DNA of 64,000 bases from Prevotella sp. Lineage in GTDB: Bacteria > Bacteroidota > Bacteroidia > Bacteroidales > Bacteroidaceae. This document shows positions 43,529 to 55,865 of this stretch, piece by piece (positions within the stretch are counted from its first letter, which is position 1; every line of letters starts with the position of its first letter). A program made the position numbers and the translations under genes. The stretch covers positions 124,001-188,000 of the forward strand of contig JAFZSL010000070.1 of the NCBI GenBank assembly GCA_017619375.1. The letters are read 5' to 3'. The notes under the pieces are model-generated. The model was given only the letters and a program-made list of their open reading frames with translations, did not search any database and was not told where the DNA came from.

Positions 43529-43616
43529 TCATTTGCAGACTTTTGGAATCATGCGAATTTAATGCCCTTTAAAAACCAACGCCAATAATATCAAAATAAT
43601 AAAACAACAAAAAACA

Positions 43617-45011
43617 ATGAACAATCAAGAATCCAAAGGCTTTTACAAGCTTTCATGGTTGCAGCGAATCGGATTCGGCTCCGGCGACCTTGCACAGAAT
43701 CTTATTTTCCAGACGGTGGCAACCTACTTAATGATTTACCTGACCACGGTTTTAAAAATCAATGCTGCCTTTGTCAGCGGACTGATTCTCACAGTTCGCC
43801 TCATTGACTGTTTCTGGAGTCCTGTAGTGGGGCGTTATATTGACAATCGCAATCCTAAGTTAGGCAAGTATCGTACTTATCTTCTTTACGGTGGCATTCC
43901 TCTTACTGTGGCTGCCTGTCTGTTGATGCTTCCTCAGGCTGCTACATGGTCAATGCCAATGAAGATGATATATGCTGCTCTCAGTTATACCATACTGAGC
44001 ATGATCTATTCAGTGGTGAACATTCCGTACGGCTCGATCATGGCCAGTATGACCCGTGACAACGATGAGGTACTTATTCTTACCTCTACGCGAATGGTAT
44101 GCGCCAACTTGGGTCAGATTATTGTTCAGGCAGGTTTCCCCATCGGACTCGCCATGTGTGTCCATGCTGCCATAGACTGGAATCAGGCTACATTTATGGC
44201 TATAGGCACCATTCCTGCTTTCATCATCCTGCCTTCTATGCCGATATTGAAGAAATGGCTGGGCAAAAAGGGTCTGTACTATACGCTTCTCTGCGTTGGC
44301 CTGGTTGGATTTGCCATATTGTTTGTCATAGGCAAATTCTTTGATGTTGGCAGTTATAATACACTTGTTCAGATTGCAAAGGTTATGACGGGAGTGGGAC
44401 TTCTTGTAGGTTCTCTGATGTGGGCTCTCGTTCCTGAAGTCATCACCGAAGCTGAATATCGTACCGGAAACAGACCTGCTGCCACAGTTAACGCACTTGC
44501 CGGTGTGGCCTTCAAGGCAGGTTTCTCAATTGCAGGTTGGATCACTCCTTTGGTGATGGGGTGGATTGGCTTTAACTTTGCCAGTGAAGAGTCTGCTTTG
44601 TCTACCGATCCCATGGCATGGTTTACGGTTACGTGTGTTTTTGCTATCGTCGGTTTCTTCCTCTTGATGCTTTGCTTTATGGGCAGCAAGGAGAATATCA
44701 CCACCACCCCGGAAAAACCTGTTTCATTCGGTGAAATGTGGCAGGAGTTCAAGGCGAACAAGTGCCTGCAGCTCGTGCTTAGCATCTTTGTCGTGGTATT
44801 CCTGGCCTCATTTATCAGCGCACCTGTCAATGCCTATTATCCAAAGTTGGCTAATTATTCTCAAATAGCTCAAAATGCAATCCTGGTGTTCACGACAATC
44901 ATTCCTGCCATTCTTCTTCTTGTCGTGGGTTACTTGATTTACAAATATCCTCTTACTGATGAGAGGCTTGACGAAATCAACAGGGAAATTGAGGCACGTC
45001 ACAATGGGTAA
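43617..45011 (+). CDS. GPH-family sugar:cation symporter (probably xylo-oligosaccharide import)
   Basis: A 464-residue inner-membrane transporter with about twelve hydrophobic segments. GPH family features: RIGFGSGDLAQNLIFQTV at the N-terminus, DCFWSPVVGRYIDNRNPKLGKYR (cut by a variable base) and YSVVNIPYGSIMASMTRD. Na+ or H+ coupling cannot be told. Position between an esterase and a xylanase suggests xylobiose/xylo-oligosaccharide uptake. Codons are noticeably more A/T-ending than in the flanking enzyme genes. The last 8 bases overlap the start of the GH10 gene. Confidence 0.9.
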   Translation: MNNQESKGFYKLSWLQRIGFGSGDLAQNLIFQTVATYLMIYLTTVLKINAAFVSGLILTVRLIDCFWSPVVGRYIDNRNPKLGKYRTYLLYGGIPLTVAACLLMLPQAATWSMPMKMIYAALSYTILSMIYSVVNIPYGSIMASMTRDNDEVLILTSTRMVCANLGQIIVQAGFPIGLAMCVHAAIDWNQATFMAIGTIPAFIILPSMPILKKWLGKKGLYYTLLCVGLVGFAILFVIGKFFDVGSYNTLVQIAKVMTGVGLLVGSLMWALVPEVITEAEYRTGNRPAATVNALAGVAFKAGFSIAGWITPLVMGWIGFNFASEESALSTDPMAWFTVTCVFAIVGFFLLMLCFMGSKENITTTPEKPVSFGEMWQEFKANKCLQLVLSIFVVVFLASFISAPVNAYYPKLANYSQIAQNAILVFTTIIPAILLLVVGYLIYKYPLTDERLDEINREIEARHNG

Positions 45012-46110
45012 AAACATCAAGATACTTGCGCTCTGCTTGACCATGATGCCACTGACATCCATGGCTCAAGGGTTGAAGGACGCCGTGGGCAAGTATTTCC
45101 TCATCGGTGCGGCCATCAACCAATGGCAGAGCGACGGGCAGGTGCCAGAGGCAGATGCCGTCGTCGACCGTCATTTCAATTGCGCCGTGGCGGAGAACTG
45201 CATGAAGAGCGAGGTGCTCGCGCCCGCCGAGGGCATCTTTGACTTCCGTGTGGCCGACAAGTTTGTCAACTACTGCCAGCAACACCATTTGAAGGTCATC
45301 GGCCACTGTCTGGTGTGGCATTCTCAAGCACCCGACTGGATGTTCACCAACGGCTATGCCGCATCTCCTGCCTCCAAGGAGGTGCTGCGCGAGCGCATCA
45401 TCAAGCACGTCAAGACCGTCGTGGGGCATTACAAGGGTCAAGTGCATGGATGGGATGTCGTCAACGAGGCCATCGAGGACGACGGGTCCTTCCGCAAGTC
45501 ACCTTTCTACAACCTATTGGGTGAGGAATTCATCGAGATTGCCTTCCGTGCAGCCCATGATGCCGACCCCGATGCCGAACTCTACTACAATGACTACTCC
45601 ATGGCCAATCCTGCCAAGCGTGATGCTGTTTGCCGATTGGTGAGGAACTTGAAAGCCAAGGGATTGCGCATCGATGGCGTAGGCATGCAAAGCCATAACG
45701 GCTTGGACTATCCCAACTTGGAGGAGTATGAGAAGTCCATAGACGCATTCGCTGCCTGTGGCGTGAAGGTGATGGTCACCGAACTGGATGTGAATGTGCT
45801 GCCCAATCCGCAAGGGTTTGGAGGTGCCTCTGTGGAGCAGAATTATGAGTTCCAGCAGAAATACAACCCTTATGTGAACGGACTGCCTGCCGACAAGGCC
45901 AAGGAACTGGAGAAGCGTTGGATGGACCTGTTCAAGATCTACTACAAGCATCGTGAGCAGATCAGTCGCATCAACCTGTGGGGTGTCAGCGATGGTGGCT
46001 CATGGCTCAATGGGTGGCCCATCAAGGGGCGCACCAACTACCCCCTGCTCTTCGACCGGCAATACCAGGCGAAGCCCGTGGTCAACGAAATCATCAAACT
46101 CTTTAAATAA
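45004..46110 (+). CDS. Endo-1,4-beta-xylanase, family GH10
   Basis: A 368-residue secreted or periplasmic xylanase that cleaves the beta-1,4-xylan backbone. The ATG at 45004 overlaps the symporter stop and begins the signal peptide MGKNIKILALCLTMMPLTSMAQ. The GH10 barrel is complete: AVAENCMKSE, GHCLVWHSQAPDW, WDVVNEA (acid/base Glu-155) and VTELDV (nucleophile Glu-260), then NLWGVSDGGSWL. No carbohydrate-binding module is attached. Compare the P. bryantii xylanase cluster, where GH10 and GH43 genes are adjacent. Confidence 0.96.
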   Translation: MGKNIKILALCLTMMPLTSMAQGLKDAVGKYFLIGAAINQWQSDGQVPEADAVVDRHFNCAVAENCMKSEVLAPAEGIFDFRVADKFVNYCQQHHLKVIGHCLVWHSQAPDWMFTNGYAASPASKEVLRERIIKHVKTVVGHYKGQVHGWDVVNEAIEDDGSFRKSPFYNLLGEEFIEIAFRAAHDADPDAELYYNDYSMANPAKRDAVCRLVRNLKAKGLRIDGVGMQSHNGLDYPNLEEYEKSIDAFAACGVKVMVTELDVNVLPNPQGFGGASVEQNYEFQQKYNPYVNGLPADKAKELEKRWMDLFKIYYKHREQISRINLWGVSDGGSWLNGWPIKGRTNYPLLFDRQYQAKPVVNEIIKLFK

Positions 46111-46118
46111 CAACTATT

Positions 46119-47162
46119 ATGGCTAAAGCAAGGTATCTTTTCCCGAAAGATTATATGGCAGACCCCTCTGCCAATGTGTTCAACGACAAAATCTATGTCT
46201 ATCCCTCCCATGACAGGGAGAGTGGCGAGTGCTTCGACGACGATGGCGGCCATTTCCAGATGCTCGACTACCATGTGCTCTCCATCGACGATGTGATGGA
46301 AGGCGAGGTGACCGACCATGGTGTCATCCTTGACGTCGAACAGGTGCCTTGGGCTGAAAAGCAGATGTGGGACAACGACGTGGTGGAGAAGGATGGCAAA
46401 TACTACCTCATTTTCTCCGCCAAGGACCCCAATGGTGAGTTCCACCTTGGCGTGGCGATTGCCGACCGTCCAGAAGGACCGTTCATCCCGCAGCCACAGC
46501 CTATCCGCGGAGCACTCAGCATCGACCCCAGCGTGTTCAAGGATGATGATGGGCAAATCTATTGCTACTTTGGCGGACTTTGGGGTGGACAACTGCAATG
46601 GCACCAACCCCTTGCCGCTCCTTTCGCTCCCATCGCACAATCCGACGGCGCTCCCGCTCCAGAGGGTTATGTCGACCTCGGACATGCTCCCGACAGGAAG
46701 ACGGAACTTTTCGCTCCTGCCGACGCTCCCGCACTGCCCAGTTTCGTGGCTCGCATGAGCGATGACGTGCTGCAGTTTGCCGAGGCTCCAAGGCCTGTCG
46801 TCGTCGTTGACGCCGAGGGCAAGCCGCTGCGTGCCGATGACCCGCATCGCTTCTTTGAGGCTTCATGGATGCACAAGATGAACGGGATATATTATTTCTC
46901 CTATAGCACGGGCGACTCACACCTCCTCTGCTATGCCGTGGGCGACAATCCCTACGGACCATTCACCTACCAAGGGGTCATCCTCGAACCCGTCGTGGGA
47001 TGGACAACGCACCACAGTATCGTGAAATACAAGGGCAAGTGGTATCTCTTCCATCATGACTGCGTGCCTTCAAACGACATCACTTGGCTCCGCAGCCTCA
47101 AGGTCGTACCGCTCGAAGTCGACGAGGACGGGAAAATCAACACTGTCAAGGTTGAAGATTAA
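46119..47162 (+). CDS. Family GH43 beta-xylosidase/arabinofuranosidase
   Basis: A 347-residue five-blade propeller enzyme without signal peptide, so probably cytoplasmic and acting on imported xylo-oligosaccharides. The catalytic triad is visible: base Asp-15 in MADPSANV, pKa-modulating Asp-136 in LSIDPSVF and acid Glu-247 in FFEASWMHKMNG. VGWTTHHSIV contains the His commonly seen near the active site. Specificity for xylose versus arabinose cannot be read directly. It starts 8 bases after the GH10 stop. Confidence 0.93.
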   Translation: MAKARYLFPKDYMADPSANVFNDKIYVYPSHDRESGECFDDDGGHFQMLDYHVLSIDDVMEGEVTDHGVILDVEQVPWAEKQMWDNDVVEKDGKYYLIFSAKDPNGEFHLGVAIADRPEGPFIPQPQPIRGALSIDPSVFKDDDGQIYCYFGGLWGGQLQWHQPLAAPFAPIAQSDGAPAPEGYVDLGHAPDRKTELFAPADAPALPSFVARMSDDVLQFAEAPRPVVVVDAEGKPLRADDPHRFFEASWMHKMNGIYYFSYSTGDSHLLCYAVGDNPYGPFTYQGVILEPVVGWTTHHSIVKYKGKWYLFHHDCVPSNDITWLRSLKVVPLEVDEDGKINTVKVED

Positions 47163-47247
47163 ATGATGTTTGAATGTCGGCAGCGCTCAAGCCTTGCTTT
47201 TGCATCGCTCGGAACTGCACGACATCTGAACATTGAAGATTAAGCCG

Positions 47248-47277
47248 GACGAGGGTGTGTCATGACATACCCTCGTC
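47248..47277 (+). terminator. Hairpin terminating the xylan operon
   Basis: GACGAGGGTGTG and CATACCCTCGTC pair over 12 bases (one G-T pair) around a 6-base loop; TGATGTTTTGG follows. It is 86 bases after the GH43 stop. Confidence 0.65.
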
Positions 47278-47324
47278 TGATGTTTTGGGCCATTCAGATT
47301 CTTCAGACTGTTCAGATTCCTCTG

Positions 47325-47368
47325 TGAAAGCAAAAACTTCGTCTTTTGCTTTGCATTACGCTCGGTTT
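47325..47368 (+). repeat. 44-bp direct repeat, copy 1
   Basis: It begins TGAAAGCAAAAACTTCG and ends CATTACGCTCGGTTT, identical over 44 bases to the copy at 47475. Here it is followed not by a -7 box but by a near-palindrome at 47389-47411 (AAAAAGCAAA / TTTGCTTTTT). The 387-base gap 47163-47549 holds the terminator, both copies and the lptB promoter. Confidence 0.85.
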
Positions 47369-47434
47369 TGATAAAAACCTCACGCTCGAAAAAGCAAATT
47401 TTTTGCTTTTTACTCACTAATTCGGTTTTTTGCA

Positions 47435-47459
47435 CTATCTTTGCCTTCGGCGAAGATAG
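47435..47459 (+). promoter_or_regulatory. Hairpin containing a -7 box between the two repeats
   Basis: CTATCTTTGC-CTTCG-GCGAAGATAG is a 10-bp stem with a 5-base loop. Its left arm contains TATCTTTG at 47436-47443, a -7 match, but no TTTG lies 19-21 bases upstream. It may be a decayed copy of the lptB promoter. Confidence 0.5.
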
Positions 47460-47474
47460 GCTGCACCTCGGTAA

Positions 47475-47518
47475 TGAAAGCAAAAACTTCGTCTTTTGCT
47501 TTGCATTACGCTCGGTTT
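47475..47518 (+). repeat. 44-bp direct repeat, copy 2 (carries lptB -33 element)
   Basis: Identical to the copy at 47325, shifted by 150 bases. The TTTG at 47500-47503 inside the repeat acts as the -33 element of the promoter whose -7 box starts 5 bases after the repeat ends. Confidence 0.85.
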
Positions 47519-47530
47519 GCACTATCTTTG
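47500..47530 (+). promoter_or_regulatory. Promoter of lptB
   Basis: TTTG at 47500-47503 and TATCTTTG at 47523-47530 are spaced by 19 bases, a full match to the Bacteroidota consensus. The leader to the ATG at 47550 is about 13 bases. Confidence 0.7.
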
Positions 47531-47549
47531 TCCCTCAAAAGGAAAAGCT

Positions 47550-48359
47550 ATGGAGATTGATGAGAAAAAAGATGGCGGGATGATGCTCCGCACGGAGGGT
47601 CTGGTGAAGCGTTATGGCAAGCGCACCGTGGTGAACGATGTGTCCATCAATGTGAGGCAAGGCGAAATCGTGGGGTTGCTCGGCCCCAACGGAGCGGGAA
47701 AGACCACCTCTTTCTATATGACGACAGGTCTCATCGTGCCCAACGCAGGTCATATCTTCCTCAACGATCAGGACATCACCAAATTTCCCGTGTACAAGCG
47801 GGCCAGGGCAGGTATCGGATACCTCCCGCAGGAACCCAGCGTGTTCCGCAAGATGAGTGTGGAGGACAACATCCTCTCCGTGCTGGAGATGACCAAACTT
47901 TCCCGGACACAGCAAAAGGAGAAGTTGGAGAGTCTCATCAGCGAGTTCCGCTTGGGGAAGGTGCGCAAGAACAAGGGCGACCAACTTTCCGGTGGTGAGC
48001 GAAGACGAACGGAAATCGCCCGATGTCTGGCCATCGACCCGAAGTTCATCATGCTCGACGAACCTTTCGCCGGAGTCGACCCCATTGCCGTGGAGGATAT
48101 CCAGCATATCGTGTGGCAACTGAAATACCGGAACATCGGCATCCTCATCACCGACCATAACGTGCAGGAAACACTCACCATCACCGACCGAGCCTACCTC
48201 CTTTTCGAGGGTAGGATACTTTTCCAGGGAAGTCCGGAAGAATTGGCAGAGAACAAAATCGTGCGCGAAAAATACCTGAGCAACAGCTTCGTCTTGAGAA
48301 AAAAGGATTTTCAAATGCTTGACGAAGAGCGCAAGGCCAGGGAGGCGTCAATGGAGTAG
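47550..48359 (+). CDS. lptB: LPS export ABC transporter ATPase LptB
   Basis: A 269-residue ABC ATPase that powers lipopolysaccharide extraction from the inner membrane with LptFG. Walker [17 protein letters not shown], the LptB-typical [19 protein letters not shown], signature [13 protein letters not shown], Walker [21 protein letters not shown] and switch His in [10 protein letters not shown]. The ATG at 47550 follows the promoter; the frame is open further upstream only through the repeat. About 20 extra residues at the C-terminus are highly charged. Confidence 0.95.
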   Translation: MEIDEKKDGGMMLRTEGLVKRYGKRTVVNDVSINVRQGEIVGLLGPNGAGKTTSFYMTTGLIVPNAGHIFLNDQDITKFPVYKRARAGIGYLPQEPSVFRKMSVEDNILSVLEMTKLSRTQQKEKLESLISEFRLGKVRKNKGDQLSGGERRRTEIARCLAIDPKFIMLDEPFAGVDPIAVEDIQHIVWQLKYRNIGILITDHNVQETLTITDRAYLLFEGRILFQGSPEELAENKIVREKYLSNSFVLRKKDFQMLDEERKAREASME

Positions 48360-48507
48360 TTTCCACGACATTTGGTCTTTTCGGAAACGCTGGCTTTACA
48401 GAGACTCTCGGTCCTCAAGGACGTCCAGAGCCTCAGGAAAAATGTCTCCCTCTTGGTTAAAAAATCATATTTTTGCTTATTTTTTAGGTAATTAGGCGAA
48501 AACTCTG

Positions 48508-48515
48508 TAATTTTG
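48508..48515 (+). promoter_or_regulatory. -7 promoter box of tig
   Basis: TAATTTTG matches TAnnTTTG, 59 bases upstream of the ATG at 48575. No well-spaced TTTG was found upstream. Confidence 0.5.
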
Positions 48516-48574
48516 CACCTCAATTCGGGAATACCTTCCTGAAAGCAATAACCATCAAACATCAAGACGACAAG

Positions 48575-49936
48575 ATGAAAATATCATTTGAGAACCCCGA
48601 CAAGGTCAATGGAAAACTGACCCTCATCGTCGAGGAAGAAGACTACAAGGAGAACGTAGAAAAGAAACTGAAAGAGTATCGACAGAAAGCCAATGTGCCT
48701 GGATTCAGACCCGGACACGCACCTATGGGATTGATCAAAAGGCAGTTTGGCACAGCCATCAAACTGGATGAGGTCAACAAACTCCTGAGTAATGGAATCA
48801 ACAACTATATCAAGGAAAACCAGATAGCCATGCTTGGCGACCCCCTTCCTGCAAGCGGGCAAGAGCCGCAGGACCTTGAAGCCGCAGGACCATACGAGTT
48901 CTCCTTCGACATTGCTGTCGCTCCCGAGTTCAGCGTCAGTCTTACCAAAGCCGACAAATTGCCTTACTACGATATAGAGGTGAGCGACGACATCGTCGAC
49001 CAACAAATCAGCATGCTGGCAAGCCAGAACGGACACTATGAGAAGGTAGAGGAATATGACGAGGAGAAGAGAGACTTGCTCATCGGCGACCTTCGTCAAC
49101 TTGATGCAGAAGGCAACACCCTCGAAGGTGGCATCACCGTGGCCGGAGCTCAACTCATGCCCAAATACATCAAGGTGGAAGAGCAGAAGGCGCTTTTCGA
49201 CAAAGTCAGACTGGGCGACATCATCACCTTCAACCCCAAGAAAGCTTATCCCGACAGCGACGCCGAGGTGGCCGGACTCTTGAAGATGAAGAAAGAAGAG
49301 GTTGCCGAACTCGATTCCGATTTCAGCTTCCAGGTGACTGAGATTTCACGTTATGAAAGCGCACCCGTCGACCAAGCCCTCTTCGACAAGGTGTTTGGAG
49401 AAGGGGCAGTTGCTTCTGAGCAGGAGTTCCGTGAGAAAATCGCTGCCGGGCTTAAGCCGCAGTTTGTCTCTGAGGCCGACTTCAAGTTCTTACAAGACGT
49501 GCGCAAGTATGTGGAGGACAAGGTGGGCGAACTCACCTTCCCTGAGGAAATACTCAAGAGGATCATGAAGAACAACAACAAGGACATGGACGATAAGTTC
49601 TTGGAAGAGCACTTCGCTGACAGCCTTCGCGACCTCAAATGGCACCTCATCAAGAATCAGTTGGTGGGACTTGCCGATGTGCATGTGGACGACGCTGCCG
49701 TCAAAGCCACTGCCGTGGCCATGGCACGCGCACAGTTCGCACAATATGGCATGGACAACCTCCCGGACGAATATCTGGAGAACTATGCCGAGGACTTGCT
49801 TAAGAAAAAGGAATATTTCGACCGTATTGTGGATAGCACCGTGGAGCGAGCACTCACCGTGGCCTTGAAAAACATCGTCACCCTTGATGTCAAAAAGGTC
49901 ACAATGGAAGAATTTCAACAGATAGGCAAGGAATAA
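48575..49936 (+). CDS. tig: Trigger factor (ribosome-associated chaperone)
   Basis: A 453-residue folding chaperone. N-terminal ribosome-binding region: KLKEYRQKANVPGFRPGHAP, with the usual GFRxG-x-x-P loop. The middle FKBP-like domain (about 150-260, LLIGDLRQLDAEGNTLEGG) is diverged from E. coli. The C-terminal helical arms (about 270-440) contain FPEEILKRIMKNNN. It is followed 185 bases later by clpP, the usual order. Confidence 0.95.
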   Translation: MKISFENPDKVNGKLTLIVEEEDYKENVEKKLKEYRQKANVPGFRPGHAPMGLIKRQFGTAIKLDEVNKLLSNGINNYIKENQIAMLGDPLPASGQEPQDLEAAGPYEFSFDIAVAPEFSVSLTKADKLPYYDIEVSDDIVDQQISMLASQNGHYEKVEEYDEEKRDLLIGDLRQLDAEGNTLEGGITVAGAQLMPKYIKVEEQKALFDKVRLGDIITFNPKKAYPDSDAEVAGLLKMKKEEVAELDSDFSFQVTEISRYESAPVDQALFDKVFGEGAVASEQEFREKIAAGLKPQFVSEADFKFLQDVRKYVEDKVGELTFPEEILKRIMKNNNKDMDDKFLEEHFADSLRDLKWHLIKNQLVGLADVHVDDAAVKATAVAMARAQFAQYGMDNLPDEYLENYAEDLLKKKEYFDRIVDSTVERALTVALKNIVTLDVKKVTMEEFQQIGKE

Positions 49937-49966
49937 GCGTTTTTTTTTGAAAAAATAACATCCTTT

Positions 49967-49998
49967 TTTGGGGTTGTCGACTTTTTTTCGTATCTTTG
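49967..49998 (+). promoter_or_regulatory. Promoter of clpP (-33/-7) with palindromic spacer
   Basis: TTTG at 49967-49970 and TATCTTTG at 49991-49998 are 20 bases apart. The spacer is the left arm of a 17-bp inverted repeat. The transcript would have a leader of about 115 bases before the clpP ATG. Confidence 0.7.
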
Positions 49999-50030
49999 TT
50001 GCTACGATTAAAGAAAAAAGTCGACAACCC
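49971..50030. repeat. 17-bp perfect inverted repeat enclosing the clpP -7 box
   Basis: GGGTTGTCGACTTTTTT at 49971-49987 and its exact complement AAAAAAGTCGACAACCC at 50014-50030 are separated by 26 bases that contain the -7 box. Each arm holds the 6-bp palindrome GTCGAC. It could be a dimeric operator, a hairpin in tig readthrough RNA, or inversion sites. Confidence 0.85.
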
Positions 50031-50121
50031 TTCTTTTTGGCTCGTTTTTTGCATTTCTTGAGAAAAAGGGCAAAAGAAGGACAACCGCCCTTGTATGTGA
50101 AACAATAATGACACAAAGAAA

Positions 50122-50787
50122 ATGAACGATTTTAGAAAGTACGCTACAAAGCATTTGGGAATCAATGGAATGGTGCTTGATGACATCATGAGCACGCAGG
50201 CCAATTACCTTAACCCCTACATCCTTGAGGAAAGGCAACTCAATGTCACACAGTTGGATGTGTTCTCAAGGCTTATGATGGACCGCATCATCTTCCTGGG
50301 CACACCCATCGACGACTATACCGCAAACACGCTGCAAGCACAATTGTTATATCTCGACTCCGTGGACAGCGGAAAAGACATCTCCATCTATATCAACTCG
50401 CCTGGCGGCAGTGTCACGGCAGGATTGGGCATCTATGACACCATGCAGTTCATCACCAGCGACGTGGCCACCATCTGCACCGGCATGGCAGCATCCATGG
50501 CAGCCGTATTACTCGTGGCTGGAAAAGAAGGAAAGCGTGCAGCCCTGCCGCACAGCCGCGTGATGATACACCAACCACTTGGCGGCGTGCAAGGACAAGC
50601 CTCCGATATCGAGATTGAGGCTCGTGAGATACAGAAATACAAGAAAGAATTGTACAACATCATCGCCGAGCACTCACACACACCCTTTGACAAAGTGTGG
50701 GCAGACTCCGACCGCAACTATTGGATGACGGCGGATGAGGCCAAGGAGTATGGCATGATTGACAACGTTTTAGGGCGAAAGAAATAA
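50122..50787 (+). CDS. clpP: ATP-dependent Clp protease proteolytic subunit
   Basis: A 221-residue serine protease forming the 14-mer Clp chamber. Catalytic residues: Ser-125 in [10 protein letters not shown], His-150 in [12 protein letters not shown] and an Asp near 195 in [30 protein letters not shown] is typical. The N-terminal 30 residues are longer than the E. coli propeptide and may be processed. ClpX is encoded 5 bases downstream. Confidence 0.97.
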   Translation: MNDFRKYATKHLGINGMVLDDIMSTQANYLNPYILEERQLNVTQLDVFSRLMMDRIIFLGTPIDDYTANTLQAQLLYLDSVDSGKDISIYINSPGGSVTAGLGIYDTMQFITSDVATICTGMAASMAAVLLVAGKEGKRAALPHSRVMIHQPLGGVQGQASDIEIEAREIQKYKKELYNIIAEHSHTPFDKVWADSDRNYWMTADEAKEYGMIDNVLGRKK

Positions 50788-50792
50788 CAGTC

Positions 50793-52016
50793 ATGGGCAA
50801 ATGCAGCTTCTGTGGAAGAAATGACAAAGAGGTGAAACTGCTCATCTCGGGCATCACCGGTTACATCTGCGAGTCGTGTGCGCAACAGGCATACGAAATC
50901 GTACAGACCTCCGGTGTGCTCGCCAGTAAAGACACTGGTGGCAAGTTTGATCTTAAAAAACTGCCCAAACCGAAGGAAATCAAGGATTTTCTGGACCAAT
51001 ATGTCATAGGCCAGGACGAGGCCAAGCGTTTTCTCAGCGTCTCCGTCTACAACCACTACAAACGACTCTACCAAAATGACGATGCCGACAATGTGGAGAT
51101 AGAGAAGAGCAATATCATCATGGTGGGGAGCACGGGCACGGGGAAGACCCTGCTCGCGCGAACCATTGCAAAATTGCTTGATGTGCCTTTCACCATCGTC
51201 GACGCCACCGTCTTCACCGAGGCGGGATATGTGGGAGAGGATGTGGAGAGCATCCTCTCAAGGCTGTTGCAAGTGGCTGACTATAATGTGGAGGCCACCC
51301 AAAGGGGCATCGTCTTCATCGACGAGATCGACAAGATAGCACGTAAGAGCGACAACCCCTCCATCACGCGCGACGTCAGTGGCGAAGGCGTACAACAAGG
51401 GTTGCTCAAACTCCTTGAAGGCACCATGGTGAACGTGCCCCCGCAGGGAGGAAGAAAGCATCCGGAGCAGAAATACATCCAGGTGGACACACACAACATC
51501 CTCTTCATCTGCGGTGGCGCATTCGATGGCATCGAGAGGAAGATCGCACAAAGGCTCAACACCCATGTGGTGGGCTATGACTCGGTGCAGAATGTGAGGA
51601 AAATCGACAAGGAAGACCTGATGAAATATGTCCTCCCCCAAGACCTCAAGTCTTTCGGACTCATTCCCGAAATCATCGGACGATTGCCGGTGCTCACCTA
51701 CCTCAAGCCTCTTGACCGCGATGCGTTGAGGAAAATATTGGTGGAGCCCAAGAACTCCATCGTCAAACAGTATATCAAACTCTTCAAGATGGACGGCGTG
51801 GACCTTACGTTCTCCGAGGATGCTCTCGACTTCATCGTGGAAAAGGCGGTGGAATACAAACTGGGGGCTCGCGGACTTCGTTCCATCGTGGAGAGCGCCA
51901 TGATGGACGCCATGTTTGAAATGCCTTCCAAGAGGGTGAAGAAGTTCAATGTGACATCGGAGTACATCAGAGAACAACTTGATAAAGCACATTTCCTAAG
52001 CCAAGAAGGGGCTTGA
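50793..52016 (+). CDS. clpX: ATP-dependent Clp protease ATP-binding subunit ClpX
   Basis: A 407-residue AAA+ unfoldase that feeds substrates to ClpP. Zinc-binding domain: [14 protein letters not shown] ... [10 protein letters not shown]. Walker [16 protein letters not shown], Walker [14 protein letters not shown], pore loop region, [11 protein letters not shown] and arginine-finger region [14 protein letters not shown], and the ClpP-binding I/L-GF-type loop region between. C-terminal [10 protein letters not shown] is conserved. Confidence 0.97.
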   Translation: MGKCSFCGRNDKEVKLLISGITGYICESCAQQAYEIVQTSGVLASKDTGGKFDLKKLPKPKEIKDFLDQYVIGQDEAKRFLSVSVYNHYKRLYQNDDADNVEIEKSNIIMVGSTGTGKTLLARTIAKLLDVPFTIVDATVFTEAGYVGEDVESILSRLLQVADYNVEATQRGIVFIDEIDKIARKSDNPSITRDVSGEGVQQGLLKLLEGTMVNVPPQGGRKHPEQKYIQVDTHNILFICGGAFDGIERKIAQRLNTHVVGYDSVQNVRKIDKEDLMKYVLPQDLKSFGLIPEIIGRLPVLTYLKPLDRDALRKILVEPKNSIVKQYIKLFKMDGVDLTFSEDALDFIVEKAVEYKLGARGLRSIVESAMMDAMFEMPSKRVKKFNVTSEYIREQLDKAHFLSQEGA

Positions 52017-52066
52017 AGCCCGTTGACTCCCGTGGCTTGCCATGGTTAGGATAAACACACACACAC

Positions 52067-54241
<2,175 letters not shown>

Positions 54242-54309
54242 ACTGCGTTAAATCGTATTAATTCATCAAGAAAAAACACGAAAGCTCCCGATTTGTCGAT
54301 TTTTATTGC

Positions 54310-54317
54310 TAATTTTG
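54310..54317 (+). promoter_or_regulatory. -7 promoter box of guaB
   Basis: TAATTTTG matches TAnnTTTG, 23 bases before the ATG at 54341. A TTTG lies 14 bases upstream, closer than usual. Confidence 0.5.
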
Positions 54318-54337
54318 CACGCAATAAATTTTTTTGA

Positions 54338-55819
<1,482 letters not shown>

Positions 55820-55865
55820 CCATCATGCAATCATTCAAAAAACATAGAACACTTAAAAAAAAGCA

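Noticed and set aside
47325..47518. CRISPR array
   Set aside because: Only two copies, with a 106-base spacer, and no cas gene; the repeat carries a promoter element.
47187..47522. Minus-strand ORF of 111 codons containing a repeated [11 protein letters not shown] peptide
   Set aside because: It is generated by the 44-bp DNA repeat and overlaps the lptB promoter; peptide repetition reflects the DNA repeat, not a protein family.
49971..50030. Simple Rho-independent terminator of tig
   Set aside because: The arms are 26 bases apart, no T run follows the right arm, and the -33/-7 elements of clpP are embedded in it; a terminator function in readthrough RNA is not excluded.
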